64,000 nt of DNA from Nocardioides sp. InS609-2 (lineage in GTDB: Bacteria > Actinomycetota > Actinomycetes > Propionibacteriales > Nocardioidaceae), in assembly GCF_023208195.1 (NCBI RefSeq), contig NZ_CP060034.1, forward strand, positions 2,604,001 to 2,668,000, given 5' to 3'. Numbering within the stretch: the stretch's first letter is position 1; every line of letters begins with the position of its first letter. Positions 8,483-17,753 of this stretch are shown here, in pieces. The notes below the pieces were generated by a model that saw only the letters and a program-made list of their open reading frames with translations, had not been told where the DNA came from and did no database searches. Made by a program: the position numbers and the translations under genes.

Positions 8483-9625
8483 GTGTCATCTTCCCCCCTG
8501 AACCCCCCGCTGTCACTCCGCTCGGCCTCCTCCGCCGAGCACCTCGCCCACATCCGCAGCCAGCCGTCCGCGAGCTTCCTGCAGACCCCTGCGTGGGCGC
8601 TCGTGAAGCCCGAGTGGCGCAATGAGTCCGTGGTCTGGGAGCGCGACGGGCAGATCGTCGGCTCCGCGTTGGTGCTCTACCGCCAGCTGCCGCGGCTCAA
8701 GCGCTACCTCGCCTACCTGCCCGAGGGCCCGGTCATCGACTGGGAGACCGACGACCTCGCCGGCTGGCTCGCCCCGCTCGCCGCGCACCTCGAGAAGCAG
8801 GGTGCCTTCGGCGTACGCATCGGACCACCCGTCGTCACCCGCCGCTGGAGTGCCGCGCAGGTCAAGGACGGCATCGCCGACGACGCCGTACGACGTCTCG
8901 ACGACGTGCCCCCGCTCGAGCGCGGCCAGGCCGGCGCCTGCGTCGTCTCGCAGCTGCACGAGCTCGGCTGGCGCCCGCAGGCGGTGGAGGGCGGCTTCGC
9001 GGCCGGCCAGCCGCAGTACAACTTCCAGCTCCCCCTCGATGGCCGCACCGAGGACGACGTCCTCAAGGGCATGAACCAGCAATGGCGCCGCAACATCAAG
9101 AAGGCCGCCAAGGAGGGCGTCGTGGTCACCCGCGGCACCGACGGTAGCGACCTCAAGGCGTTCCACGACCTCTACGTGCACACCGCCGAGCGCGACGGCT
9201 TCACCCCGCGCCAGCTCGGCTACTTCACCACGATGTACGACGCACTCTCGGCCGAGGATCCCGACCGCATCGTCGTACACCTGGCCCATCACGAGGCTGA
9301 TCTTGTCGCCGCGACGATTTCGATCCGGGTCGGCACCCACTCGTGGTACTCCTACGGCGCCTCCTCCACCGAGAAGCGCGACGTGCGGGGCTCCAACGCG
9401 ATCCAGTGGGCGATGATCAGCGACGCGCTCGCGGCCGGGTGCGCGGTCTACGACATGCGCGGCATCACCGACACGCTCGACTCCGACGACCCGCACGTCG
9501 GGCTGATCCAGTTCAAGGTCGGCACGGGCGGCGAGGCCGTCGAGTACGCCGGCGAGTGGGACCTGCCGCTCAACAAGGCTCTGTACAAGGCCTTCGACCT
9601 CTACATGAAGCGTCGTTCCTCGTGA
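8483..9625 (+). CDS. FemX/FemAB-family peptidyltransferase (peptidoglycan bridge formation)
   Basis: A 380-residue protein of the FemABX type, which adds amino acids from aminoacyl-tRNA to the lipid II stem peptide. Two GNAT-like folds are expected; the second contains MNQQWRRNIKKAAKEGV, the WYSYGASSTEKR strand and the closing GLIQFKVGTGGEAVEYAGEWDLP, all typical of the family. The GTG at 8483 lies seven bases after TAGCCT (8470-8475), indicating a leaderless message. It overlaps the following alanine-racemase-like gene by four bases (GTGA), a pairing that suggests a joint wall function. Which amino acid is added cannot be told. Confidence 0.9.
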   Translation: MSSSPLNPPLSLRSASSAEHLAHIRSQPSASFLQTPAWALVKPEWRNESVVWERDGQIVGSALVLYRQLPRLKRYLAYLPEGPVIDWETDDLAGWLAPLAAHLEKQGAFGVRIGPPVVTRRWSAAQVKDGIADDAVRRLDDVPPLERGQAGACVVSQLHELGWRPQAVEGGFAAGQPQYNFQLPLDGRTEDDVLKGMNQQWRRNIKKAAKEGVVVTRGTDGSDLKAFHDLYVHTAERDGFTPRQLGYFTTMYDALSAEDPDRIVVHLAHHEADLVAATISIRVGTHSWYSYGASSTEKRDVRGSNAIQWAMISDALAAGCAVYDMRGITDTLDSDDPHVGLIQFKVGTGGEAVEYAGEWDLPLNKALYKAFDLYMKRRSS

Positions 9626-10674
9626 GTCTCTCCCTCACCGTCGACGGCGACCGCTGGCGCAGCCACCTGCGCCGGGTGGCCCAGAGCACACCCGGCCTGG
9701 TGCCGGTCGCGAAAGGCAACGGCTACGGCTTCGGCATCGGCCGGCTGGCTCGCAAGACGCAGTGGCTGGGCCTCGACACCCTCGCCGTCGGCACGTACGT
9801 CGAGCTGCCCGAGGTCGCGACCCGCTTCGACGGCGACCTCCTGGTGCTCACCCCGTGGCGTCCGTTCGGTCCTGCACTCGAGGTGGACCCGGCCATCGTT
9901 CGGCGCGTGATCCACACGGTCAGCAGGCCCGAGGACCTCGGCGCGCTGCGCGCCCACGACCCGCACGCGCGCTACGTGCTCGAGCTCGCCACGTCGATGC
10001 TGCGGCACGGCATGTCCGGCCGCCAGCTGCGCACCCTCGACCTCGACGCTCAGCGGGCGGGCCCCGGCCTCGAGGGCATCGCGCTGCACCTGCCACTCGA
10101 GCAGGGCTCCCACATCGGCGAGGTGCGCCGCCTGCTCAACGACATCGTCGGCTCCGGCGTCGACACCCGCACCGTCTGGGTCAGCCACCTCACGCCCGAC
10201 GAACTGGCGACGCTGCGCACCTCGTATGCCGACTTCACGATCCGGCCGCGCACCGGCACCGCGCTGTGGCTCGGCGACCGCGGCGCACTGCGCGTCACGG
10301 CCACCGTCCTCGACGTGCACCCGCTAGAGCGCGGCGACGCGTTCGGATACCGCAGCCGCACCGCGCCCAAGTCGGGCCACCTGCTCATCGTCTCCGGAGG
10401 TACGGCGCACGGCATCGGCCTCGAGGCGCCCACCGGCGAGTCGTCGCTGAAGGCCCGCGCGGCCACGCTGGCCCGAGGCGGTCTCGATGCCGTCGGCTTC
10501 GTGCGGTCGCCGTACTCCATCGACGGCAAGCAGCGGCTCTTCGCCGAGACGCCGCACATGCAGGCCTCGATGCTGTTCGTGCCCGCGGGCGCGCACGTGC
10601 CGAAGGTCGGCGACGAGATCGACGTGCGGGTGCGCTACACCGCCACGTCGTTCGACAGCGTCACGATCGACTGA
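9622..10674 (+). CDS. Alanine-racemase-like PLP protein
   Basis: A 350-residue protein resembling alanine racemase. The PLP lysine region PVAKGNGYGFG (K31) corresponds to VVKADAYGHG of Alr, and the C-terminal part contains GDAFGYRSRTAPKSGHLLIVSGG like the racemase beta domain. The motif positions are shifted and the usual catalytic tyrosine context is not obvious, so racemase activity is uncertain; it may be a divergent racemase or a PLP-binding relative. Translationally coupled to the FemX-like gene (GTGA). Its 3' end overlaps the convergent glycosyltransferase gene by 14 bases. Confidence 0.78.
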   Translation: MSLSLTVDGDRWRSHLRRVAQSTPGLVPVAKGNGYGFGIGRLARKTQWLGLDTLAVGTYVELPEVATRFDGDLLVLTPWRPFGPALEVDPAIVRRVIHTVSRPEDLGALRAHDPHARYVLELATSMLRHGMSGRQLRTLDLDAQRAGPGLEGIALHLPLEQGSHIGEVRRLLNDIVGSGVDTRTVWVSHLTPDELATLRTSYADFTIRPRTGTALWLGDRGALRVTATVLDVHPLERGDAFGYRSRTAPKSGHLLIVSGGTAHGIGLEAPTGESSLKARAATLARGGLDAVGFVRSPYSIDGKQRLFAETPHMQASMLFVPAGAHVPKVGDEIDVRVRYTATSFDSVTID

Positions 10675-12094
10675 CGGGCGGAACCGGTTTCGAGACAGAC
10701 GCTGGCGCGTCATTCTCAGCCAGCGGTTGGCGCAGGACGTCACGCGCGACGATCGCGACGAGGTAGAGCTCGGTCGCGATCCGCAGCAGGGTCGCGATCG
10801 AGTAGAACCCGGCGTCGCCGCCGCCGGCGGGCGCGAGGTAGTCGCCGAGGTAGAGCCACACGGCCGCGAAGTAGACGATCTCGCCGGTCTGCCAGATCAG
10901 CAGGTCGCGCCAGCGCGGCCGGGCCAGCGCGGCGAGCGGCAGCAGCCACAGGACGTACTGCGGCGAGTAGACCTTGTTGATGAGCAGGAAGCCGGCCACG
11001 ACCAGGAAGCCCAGCTGTGCAAGGCGCGGCGTCGCCGGCGCCTTGAGCCCGATCAGCAGCACTCCGACGCACCAGGCGCCGAAGAACAGCCACGAGACCT
11101 TGTTGATCAGCTCGGGCTGCATGGGGTGGTCGAACACCTGTTGGAGCACGAGCCAGATCGAGCCGAGATCGGCGCCGCGCCCGGAGTTGAAGGTCCAGAA
11201 GACCTTCCACTCCGCAGGCCCGGAGATGTACGCCGGCGCGTTGGCCAGCAGCCAGGCCACGGCCGCGGAGCCGGCCACTGCCCCGAAGTCGAACACCGGG
11301 TCGGACTCCTCGGTGTCGCCATTTCCGTCGACCCGGCGCAGCCGGCGCAGGCAGATGACCAGGATGCCGCCCAGCAGGAAGAGCGGGTACAGCTTCGTCG
11401 CCGTGCCGAGACCGATCAGCACGCCCGTGAGCACCGGTCGGTCGCGCGACCACGTCCAGAGCGCGGCCGCCACGAGCGTGACGGCCAGGAGGTCCCAGTT
11501 GATCAGGGCAGTCAGGGCCAGGGTCGGCGCGATGGCGAACCCAGCGGCGTCCCAGGGGCGGCGCCGGGTGACGCCTGCCAAGAACCAGGTCGCCAGCAGG
11601 GCGAGCAGCGCGAAGCCCACGGCGTTGACCGCGGTGTAGAGCCGGGCCTCCTTGGCGACGTCGCGGGTGCCGTCATCCGGAGCGATGGCGCGGGTGACCT
11701 TCGCGGTCGCCCAGGCCCAGTAGGAGATGCCGACGGGGTACTCCATGACGTCGAACTGGGCGCGCACGACCGGGTCGTCGGTGTAGGGCCAGTGCCCGTC
11801 GGCCAGGCCACGCCCGTAGTAGAGCGGGGGCAGGTCGGAGTAGCACATGTTGTTGTAGTTCTCGGCGCCGTCCTGCCACAGCGAGTTGGCACACGGCGCC
11901 TTCTGCACCAGGCCGACCGCGAAACAGAGCGCGGTCAGCAGCAGCAGCACGCGCACCGGCGACCAGAAGCGGTGTGGCGCGGCGTGCCTGCCCATCGGCC
12001 CACCGACCGACTCGGAGACGGCGGCCACGACCGAGTCGTCCTGCGTCGGGTGGACCCGCGACTCGAACTCGTCCCCCGTGGATCGCCCCGTCAC
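10661..12094 (-). CDS. GT87-like polyprenyl-sugar-dependent glycosyltransferase (DUF2029)
   Basis: A 477-residue integral membrane protein with about ten to twelve hydrophobic segments and an early extracytoplasmic loop containing SLWQDGAENYNNMCYSDLPP, LADGHWPYTDD and the MEYPVG motif, typical of GT-C/GT87 mannosyltransferase-like proteins (the neighbour of ponA1 in Mycobacterium). It probably transfers sugars from a lipid carrier outside the membrane. I use the GTG at 12094 because an upstream reading overlaps the penicillin-binding protein gene and encodes only low-complexity arginine-rich sequence. The start is eight bases beyond the stop of the penicillin-binding protein, so the two form an operon. 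Confidence 0.85.
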   Translation of the reverse strand: MTGRSTGDEFESRVHPTQDDSVVAAVSESVGGPMGRHAAPHRFWSPVRVLLLLTALCFAVGLVQKAPCANSLWQDGAENYNNMCYSDLPPLYYGRGLADGHWPYTDDPVVRAQFDVMEYPVGISYWAWATAKVTRAIAPDDGTRDVAKEARLYTAVNAVGFALLALLATWFLAGVTRRRPWDAAGFAIAPTLALTALINWDLLAVTLVAAALWTWSRDRPVLTGVLIGLGTATKLYPLFLLGGILVICLRRLRRVDGNGDTEESDPVFDFGAVAGSAAVAWLLANAPAYISGPAEWKVFWTFNSGRGADLGSIWLVLQQVFDHPMQPELINKVSWLFFGAWCVGVLLIGLKAPATPRLAQLGFLVVAGFLLINKVYSPQYVLWLLPLAALARPRWRDLLIWQTGEIVYFAAVWLYLGDYLAPAGGGDAGFYSIATLLRIATELYLVAIVARDVLRQPLAENDAPASVSKPVPPVSRS

Positions 12095-12101
12095 GGGTGG
12101 C

Positions 12102-14354
12102 TCAGGCCGGCGGGGGTGTCGACGACACGGGCGGTGGGGGCGGCGTCGGCGTCTCCGGCGGCGGAGGTGGGGGCGGAGGTGGAGGCGTCGGGACCAGCGT
12201 CGGCGGCACCGGGGTCGGCGTGGGCGTCGGTGTCGGGGTCGGCTTGTCGGTCGGCTTCTTGGTCGGCGCCTTCGTGGGCTGTCTGCTCGGCGGCGGCGGG
12301 GGCGGCGGCGGCACATACGGCTCGTGACCCGTCGAGGGCGCCTCGCCGTCGACGTACGCGGGCTCCGGGAAGTCCTCGATCTCCATGCCGTCGGTGGCCT
12401 GCTGCATGATCGCGGTCCACGTGTCAGCGGGGTAGTCGGCACCGAAGTACGACGGCAGCCAGCCGTCGAGCTGGTTGTCGCCGTCGCCGCGGACGTACAT
12501 CACGGCGGCCGCGAGCTGCGGGGTGTAGCCGGCGAACCACGCCGACGAGACGACGTCCTCGCCGCCCTTTCCGGGGGCGGTCGCCGTGCCGGTCTTGCCG
12601 GCCGCGGGACGGCCCAGGGCCAGTGCGGCCCGGCCGGTGCCGTTCTGGACGACCTGCTGCATGGCGTACGACGTGTCGGCGGCGATGTCCTCGTCGACCG
12701 CGGTGCGGGTCTTCTCCGGACGGTTGTAGAGCACCTCGCCGTCCTTGCCGACGACCTTCTCGACCACGTGGGCGTCGGCGCGCTCGCCGCCGTTGGCGAT
12801 GGAGGCGTAGGCGTTGGCCATGTTGATCGGGCTGACCCGGCCCTTTCCCAGGGTGATGAGCGTGTCGTCGGGCAGGAAGTCGACCGTGCGCATCGGTATG
12901 CCGGGGTACTTGTTGGACGGCTTGTCACCGGGGATGCCGAGGGCGCGGGCCATGTCGTAGATCGCCTGCGGGCCGTCGTCCATCGAGGCGGACATTTCCA
13001 TGAACGCGGTGTTGATGGACTCCTCGGTGGCGTTCACCAGGTCGACCGACGAGCCGTAGTCGTTGCCGAGCCCGTCGGAGCCGGTGCCCTCGTTGTTGAC
13101 CTGGAGGCCGTCGGGGAACTCGTAGGGCGAGTTGCCCTCGAAGGAGTCCTCGAGGCTGAAGCCCTGCTTGATCGCCGCGGCGATGGTCAGCGGCTTGATC
13201 GTGGAGCCCGCCATGCCGCCGGTCGCGGCCCAGTTGATCTGGGAGTCGAGGAAGTCCTGGCCGCCGTAGAACCCGCGCACCGCGCCGGTGCCGGGCTCGA
13301 CCAGGGCCGCGCCGATGTGCAGCTCCTTGTCGCCGAACCCGTCCGGACGCTGCGCCTGTACGCCGTCCTCCGCGGCCGCCATGGCCGAGGGAGTGAACGT
13401 CGTGGTGATGCGCAGGCCGTCACCGTCGATCTGCTCGTCGGTGAACTGAAGGCGCTTGAGCTCGTCGCGGACCAGGGTCAGCATGTGACCCTTCTGGCCA
13501 CCGAGCTGGCTCTCGGCCTTGATCTTGGGGAACTTCGGAAGGCGCTTGGCCGCCTGGTCCGCGTCCGCCGCGGAGATCTTGCCCATCTCGGCCATGCCGT
13601 TCAGGGCGTACTCGTAGCGGACCCGCAGCGCTTCCTTGGCTTCCTTGCCGTTGGCCGGGTCGAGGTTGCTCGGGTTGTTCAGCACGCTGGCCAGCACAGC
13701 CGACTCGCGGAGGTTCAGCTTGCTGGCCGGCTTGTCGAAGAACGCCTGCGCGGCGGCCTGGACGCCGTACGCACCGCGGCCGAAGTAGATGGTGTTGAGG
13801 TAGCCCTCGAGGATCTGCTCCTTGCTCACCTCGCGCTGGATCTTCAGCGACAAGATGGCCTCGGTGATCTTGCGCTGGAGGCTGCGCTCGCTGGTGAGGT
13901 AGAGGATCTTGACGTACTGCTGGGTGATCGTCGACGCGCCCTGGGTGGAGCCGCCGCTGGCGTTGGAGAACGCCGCCCGGACAATGCCCTTGGGGTCGAT
14001 GCCCTTGTCGGTGTAGAAGGAGCGGTTCTCGGCCGCGACCACCGCGTCCTTGAGCGTGTCGGGCATCTCGTCGAGCGGGATGGAGTCGCGGTTCTGGTTG
14101 GCGTAGCGACCCAGCTCGCTCTTGCCGTCGGCGTAATAGACGAAGCTGGTCTGCGTCTCGAAGTCCTTGTTTGGGTCCGGGATGTCGATCGCCTGGTACA
14201 GCGCGACGAACGTCCCCGCGCCGATCAGGGCGCCGACCAGGACGACCACCAGCAGCCACTTCAGGGCGCGCCGCACCCGGGTCCCGCGGGTGACGGGGGG
14301 CTTCTTGGGGCGCTTGGTCACGGGGCGGCCGTCGGCTCGGCGCTTTGCACTCAC
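12102..14354 (-). CDS. Class A penicillin-binding protein (transglycosylase/transpeptidase)
   Basis: A 750-residue bifunctional wall synthase, counterpart of mycobacterial PonA1. One membrane span near 32-54; transglycosylase domain around 75-250 with AAENRSFYTDKG (catalytic Glu109, followed by Asn where Asp is usual); transpeptidase with STIK (S384-K387), SIN (446-448) and KTGT (587-590). The C-terminus is a long Pro/Thr-rich extracellular tail with two polyproline runs. I prefer the GTG at 14354 to the TTG 18 bases upstream because TACCCT (complement of 14362-14367) lies seven bases before it, matching the leaderless rule seen here. Confidence 0.95.
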   Translation of the reverse strand: MSAKRRADGRPVTKRPKKPPVTRGTRVRRALKWLLVVVLVGALIGAGTFVALYQAIDIPDPNKDFETQTSFVYYADGKSELGRYANQNRDSIPLDEMPDTLKDAVVAAENRSFYTDKGIDPKGIVRAAFSNASGGSTQGASTITQQYVKILYLTSERSLQRKITEAILSLKIQREVSKEQILEGYLNTIYFGRGAYGVQAAAQAFFDKPASKLNLRESAVLASVLNNPSNLDPANGKEAKEALRVRYEYALNGMAEMGKISAADADQAAKRLPKFPKIKAESQLGGQKGHMLTLVRDELKRLQFTDEQIDGDGLRITTTFTPSAMAAAEDGVQAQRPDGFGDKELHIGAALVEPGTGAVRGFYGGQDFLDSQINWAATGGMAGSTIKPLTIAAAIKQGFSLEDSFEGNSPYEFPDGLQVNNEGTGSDGLGNDYGSSVDLVNATEESINTAFMEMSASMDDGPQAIYDMARALGIPGDKPSNKYPGIPMRTVDFLPDDTLITLGKGRVSPINMANAYASIANGGERADAHVVEKVVGKDGEVLYNRPEKTRTAVDEDIAADTSYAMQQVVQNGTGRAALALGRPAAGKTGTATAPGKGGEDVVSSAWFAGYTPQLAAAVMYVRGDGDNQLDGWLPSYFGADYPADTWTAIMQQATDGMEIEDFPEPAYVDGEAPSTGHEPYVPPPPPPPPSRQPTKAPTKKPTDKPTPTPTPTPTPVPPTLVPTPPPPPPPPPPETPTPPPPPVSSTPPPA

Positions 14355-14408
14355 GGCGGTAAGGGTAATCAACCCACGGTCGAGTGCAGACTTCTCGACA
14401 TTTCAGGT

Positions 14409-14430
14409 GTAGCGGATATATCGCTACGAT
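14409..14430 (+). promoter_or_regulatory. Palindromic operator overlapping the padR -10 box
   Basis: GTAGCG (14409-14414) and CGCTAC (14422-14427) flank GATATAT. The right arm shares bases with TACGAT (14425-14430), which stands seven bases before the padR ATG. A dyad over the -10 box of a regulator gene suggests autorepression, a common habit of PadR proteins. Inference from position and symmetry only. Confidence 0.6.
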
Positions 14431-14437
14431 AGGTCGC

Positions 14438-15004
14438 ATGGCACGTCGTGCAGAGACCATCGAGCTCGCAGTCCTCGGACTGCTGCACGAGGGACCCATG
14501 CACGGATACGAGCTGCGCAAGCGCCTGAACCTCATGCTCGGCTGGGGGCGCGTGCTCTCCTACGGGTCGCTGTACCCGACCTTGAAGAAGATGCTGCGGG
14601 CCACGCTGATCGAGGAGGCCGTGGGCGATCCCACGCTCATCACCCGGCGCCCGCGCATCGTCTATCAGGTCACCGAGGCCGGCCACGCGGAGTTCGAGCG
14701 GCTGATGGCCGAGGTCGGGCCGACCGCGTGGGAGGACGACAACTTCGACATCCGGTTCGCGTTCTTCGGTCGCACCGACATGGAGATCCGGCTGCGCGTG
14801 CTCGAGGGCCGTCGTACTCGCCTCCAGGAGCGGCTCGACCGGGTGCAGACCGACCTGGCCCGCACGCAGAAGGAAGTCGACCGGTACGCCGGAGAGCTGC
14901 AGCGTCACGGGGTCGAGTCGGTCGAGCGCGAGGTCCGCTGGCTGTCCGACCTCATCAACGCCGAGCGGGCCAACCCCGCCCCGGCGCCCGAACACACCGA
15001 ATAG
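14438..15004 (+). CDS. PadR-family transcriptional regulator
   Basis: A 188-residue PadR regulator. The winged helix spans residues 1-85 ([22 protein letters not shown], then [13 protein letters not shown] and the wing [13 protein letters not shown]), and the C-terminal coiled-coil dimerisation domain (about 115-180) is rich in R, E and Q. Next to ino1 and the penicillin-binding protein gene, as in other actinobacteria. The ATG at 14438 is leaderless-type (TACGAT, seven-base gap). Effector unknown; ino1 lies 28 bases downstream and is likely cotranscribed or coregulated. Confidence 0.92.
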   Translation: MARRAETIELAVLGLLHEGPMHGYELRKRLNLMLGWGRVLSYGSLYPTLKKMLRATLIEEAVGDPTLITRRPRIVYQVTEAGHAEFERLMAEVGPTAWEDDNFDIRFAFFGRTDMEIRLRVLEGRRTRLQERLDRVQTDLARTQKEVDRYAGELQRHGVESVEREVRWLSDLINAERANPAPAPEHTE

Positions 15005-15032
15005 CAGAGAACTAGCAACGAAGGAGACCCTC

Positions 15033-16115
15033 ATGGGTTCGGTACGAGTGGCAATCGTGGGAGTCGGCAACTGCGCCACCTCCCTGATCCAGGGCGTGGA
15101 GTACTACAAGGACGCCGACCCCGACGGTTCCGTCCCGGGTCTCATGCACGTCAAGTTCGGCGAGTACCACGTCTCTGACGTGCAGTTCGTCGCGGCGTTC
15201 GACGTCGACGACAAGAAGGTCGGCAAGGACCTCTCCGAGGCCATCAACGCCTCCGAGAACAACACCATCAAGATCGCGGACGTGCCCACCCTCGGCATCG
15301 ACGTGCTGCGTGGCCCGACGATGGACGGTCTCGGCAAATACTACCGCGAGACGATCGAGGAGTCGGCGGCCGAGCCGGTCGACGTCGTACAGGCTCTCAA
15401 GGACGCCAAGGCCGACGTGCTCGTCTCCTACCTCCCGGTGGGCTCCGAGCAGGCCGACAAGTTCTACGCGCAGTGCGCCATCGACGCCGGGGTCGGCTTC
15501 GTCAACGCCCTGCCCGTCTTCATCGCCTCCGACCCCGTGTGGGCCAAGAAGTTCGAGGACGCCGGCGTCCCGATCGTCGGTGACGACATCAAGAGCCAGG
15601 TCGGCGCGACCATCACCCACCGCGTGATGGCCAAGCTGTTCGAGGACCGCGGTGTCGCGCTGGACCGCACCTACCAGCTCAACGTAGGCGGCAACATGGA
15701 CTTCAAGAACATGCTCGAGCGCGAGCGCCTGGAGTCGAAGAAGGTCTCGAAGACCCAGGCCGTGACGTCGAACCTGCGGGGCGAGCTCGCCAACAAGGTC
15801 AGCGACCGCAACGTGCACATCGGCCCGTCCGACTACGTGCAGTGGCTCGACGACCGCAAGTGGGCCTACGTCCGCCTCGAGGGTCGCGCGTTCGGCGACG
15901 TGCCGCTGAACCTCGAGTACAAGCTCGAGGTCTGGGACTCCCCCAACTCGGCCGGCATCATCATCGACGCCGTGCGCGCCGCGAAGATCGCCATGGACCG
16001 CGGCATCGGTGGCCCGATCATCGCCGCGTCGACGTACCTGATGAAGTCGCCTCCGGTGCAGATGCCCGACGACATCGGTCGCCAGGAGCTGGAGAAGTTC
16101 ATCCGCGGCGAGTGA
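15033..16115 (+). CDS. ino1: Inositol-3-phosphate synthase
   Basis: A 360-residue NAD-dependent enzyme turning glucose 6-phosphate into inositol 3-phosphate, the entry to phosphatidylinositol, lipoglycans and mycothiol. Shown by the N-terminal Rossmann start [58 protein letters not shown] and the late [16 protein letters not shown]. Length equals the mycobacterial enzyme. AAGGAG lies six bases before the ATG. Preceded by padR; followed by a strong hairpin. Confidence 0.97.
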   Translation: MGSVRVAIVGVGNCATSLIQGVEYYKDADPDGSVPGLMHVKFGEYHVSDVQFVAAFDVDDKKVGKDLSEAINASENNTIKIADVPTLGIDVLRGPTMDGLGKYYRETIEESAAEPVDVVQALKDAKADVLVSYLPVGSEQADKFYAQCAIDAGVGFVNALPVFIASDPVWAKKFEDAGVPIVGDDIKSQVGATITHRVMAKLFEDRGVALDRTYQLNVGGNMDFKNMLERERLESKKVSKTQAVTSNLRGELANKVSDRNVHIGPSDYVQWLDDRKWAYVRLEGRAFGDVPLNLEYKLEVWDSPNSAGIIIDAVRAAKIAMDRGIGGPIIAASTYLMKSPPVQMPDDIGRQELEKFIRGE

Positions 16116-16133
16116 CCCTCCGCCTCATCGGAG

Positions 16134-16172
16134 CGACGCCCCGCTCGACCTTCGTGGTCGTGCGGGGCGTCG
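16134..16172 (+). terminator. Hairpin terminator downstream of ino1
   Basis: CGACGCCCCGC (16134-16144) pairs perfectly with GCGGGGCGTCG (16162-16172), and the interior CGACC/GGTCG extends the stem around a TTCGT loop. It starts 18 bases after the ino1 stop codon. A T tract is lacking. Confidence 0.85.
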
Positions 16173-16214
16173 GCCGTTTCCAGACGTCCGCTCGGCGCTG
16201 GATACCATTCGGGC

Positions 16215-16745
16215 CTCGGCGTCCGGGGTTGGCCCGGCACCGACGACCTGCGTGACCTCTACGAGGACGCACCGCCGGGCACCCTGGGGATCACCCACGA
16301 CACCGCCTATGTTCACGCACCCTCCGACGTCCTGACGGTCGGTCTTTCCGGCGGGGAGGTGACCGCCGAGGACGTCGACGAGGTCTTCAGCACGACCCAG
16401 CCCTGGTACTCGCCGCGCTACCAGGACGACCTGAACGGCGGTCCATGGAACCCTTCTCGCACCTGGGCGATCGACCGGGCCGAGCCGCGCGACCGGTTCG
16501 TGTCGGGCGACGGTCGGCGGGTGGAGGTCATCCCCGGCACCCCGACGTGGTCACTCAGCCACTGGATCGACGACCACACGGCGGTGGGGTTCGCCGTGCA
16601 CGCCCCGCCCGACGACGGCTTCCTCGACCAGCAGGCGGAGACAACCCTGATGACCTGCACCGTGCCCGACGGCGCCTGCACGCTGGTCCCGGAGGCGGCG
16701 GGACCTCCCGGCAGCGTGCTGCTGCCGAACAGCAGCCTGCTCTGA
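16215..16745 (+). pseudogene. Start-less fragment similar to the C-terminal part of the propeller lipoproteins
   Basis: From about 16220 to 16745 the frame encodes plausible protein (DDLRDLYEDAPPGTLGITHD, then residues ending TCTVPDGACTLVPEAAG), yet there is no ATG, GTG or TTG before the GTG at 16359. A TACCAT box at 16203-16208 lies six bases before the in-frame codon CTC at 16215, just where a leaderless gene would begin. The end of the protein resembles the end of the lipoprotein at 20436 (TCTVPAGTCRPIPG). I read it as a decayed or truncated gene; a short real gene starting at 16359 (128 residues) is the alternative. Confidence 0.45.
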
Positions 16746-16811
16746 GCGTTCGGTCCCGGCGCCGGGTTGTGTCGAACGCTTGACACAAGAGGGGCTGCCC
16801 TGGATTCTTGA

Positions 16812-16835
16812 CTTGTACCAATGTATTGATACAAG
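16812..16835. promoter_or_regulatory. Palindromic operator for the GntR regulator
   Basis: CTTGTACCAAT and ATTGATACAAG are mirror arms (10 of 11 bases) around a GT spacer, ten bases before the ATG at 16845. TTGACT at 16808-16813 and TTGACA at 16780-16785 could serve as -35 boxes, so the dyad would block transcription of the membrane protein/GntR operon. The AT-rich dyad stands out in this GC-rich region. Confidence 0.65.
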
Positions 16836-16844
16836 GGGGTCGGG

Positions 16845-17753
16845 ATGTTCGGCGTCGGAACCATAGAGCTGCTGGTGCTGGGCCTGCTCCCGGTGGTCTT
16901 CGTCATGGTCATGCTGGTGGTGCTGCTGGCGTTCGCCCGCCGGGACGTGAAGACCGGCCGCGAGTGGCTGGCCGTCGTGGCGATCCGGATCGTCGGTGGA
17001 GCTGCCGGCGTCGCGGCAGCGGGCGCCACGGTGTTCCGGCCGATGGCCGGTGTCGACCTGGGACTGGGACGCGGGCTGCTGCTCGCACCCGCGATCGTGG
17101 GCCTTGGCGTCATGCTCGGGGTCGCGGTCGGCGAGACCGTCGTACGGCCCCGGCGCGCGGCCGGACTGCGCACCGCCTCGCTCGAGCCGCGCCGGGTGTG
17201 GGCCTACCTCCCTCGACCACTGAGCTGGACGGTGGCGCTTCTCGGCGGACTGCTCGTGGCGACGCTGGCGCTGACCACCGTCACCGCCTCGGCCGATGAC
17301 ATGGGCCGAGCCGGTCGCAGCCTGGGGTGCCAGACAGGTAGCTTCAGCACGTCACACGGCCCGTATCCGGGCAGCTTCTACAGCCTTCCACTGTTGGCGA
17401 TCCTCGCGCTGGTGGCCGTCGTCGGACTGCTTGCGGCCCGCGTCGTCGTGCGCCGCCCGCGCGGCTTCGCGCCGTCCGAGTACGGCGACGGCGCGCTGCG
17501 CATGCGGTCGCTGACGGTCATCGTGGCGGCCGCCGGGTTGGCGATCGCCGCCACGCACGCCGGAGTCGCCCTCACCGCCGGTGGCGCGCTCAACCAGATC
17601 GGCGGCAGTGAGTGCGGCGCCGGCTGGATGGCCCCGGTCGGACTGTCCCTGCTCGTCAGCCTGCCGATCGCCGTGGTGGTGACGTGCTGGTGTGGCCTGC
17701 GACTACTGCTGACCGACCGGCTTGGTGCACCTGACCGTGTCGCCGTGCGATGA
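16845..17753 (+). CDS. Six- to eight-span membrane protein paired with a GntR regulator
   Basis: A 302-residue integral membrane protein with hydrophobic segments near 5-30, 45-65, 75-97, 125-150, 180-200, 225-245 and 265-290. An extracytoplasmic loop holds two cysteines (SLGCQTG, GGSECGAGW) that might form a disulfide. I do not recognise the family. GGGGG lies six bases before the ATG. It overlaps the following GntR gene by four bases (ATGA) and sits behind a palindromic operator, so the pair behaves like the small GntR/YtrA-type operons that control membrane or transport proteins. No ATPase is present next to it. Confidence 0.75.
   Translation: MFGVGTIELLVLGLLPVVFVMVMLVVLLAFARRDVKTGREWLAVVAIRIVGGAAGVAAAGATVFRPMAGVDLGLGRGLLLAPAIVGLGVMLGVAVGETVVRPRRAAGLRTASLEPRRVWAYLPRPLSWTVALLGGLLVATLALTTVTASADDMGRAGRSLGCQTGSFSTSHGPYPGSFYSLPLLAILALVAVVGLLAARVVVRRPRGFAPSEYGDGALRMRSLTVIVAAAGLAIAATHAGVALTAGGALNQIGGSECGAGWMAPVGLSLLVSLPIAVVVTCWCGLRLLLTDRLGAPDRVAVR

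Noticed and set aside
14355..14372. TTG start for the penicillin-binding protein
   Set aside because: The GTG at 14354 fits the TANNNT-to-start spacing found repeatedly here; the TTG has neither that box nor a ribosome binding site.
11886..14432. An 848-residue plus-strand frame opposite the penicillin-binding protein
   Set aside because: It is antisense to a gene with all catalytic motifs and shows only repetitive Gly/Arg/Val/Asp composition.
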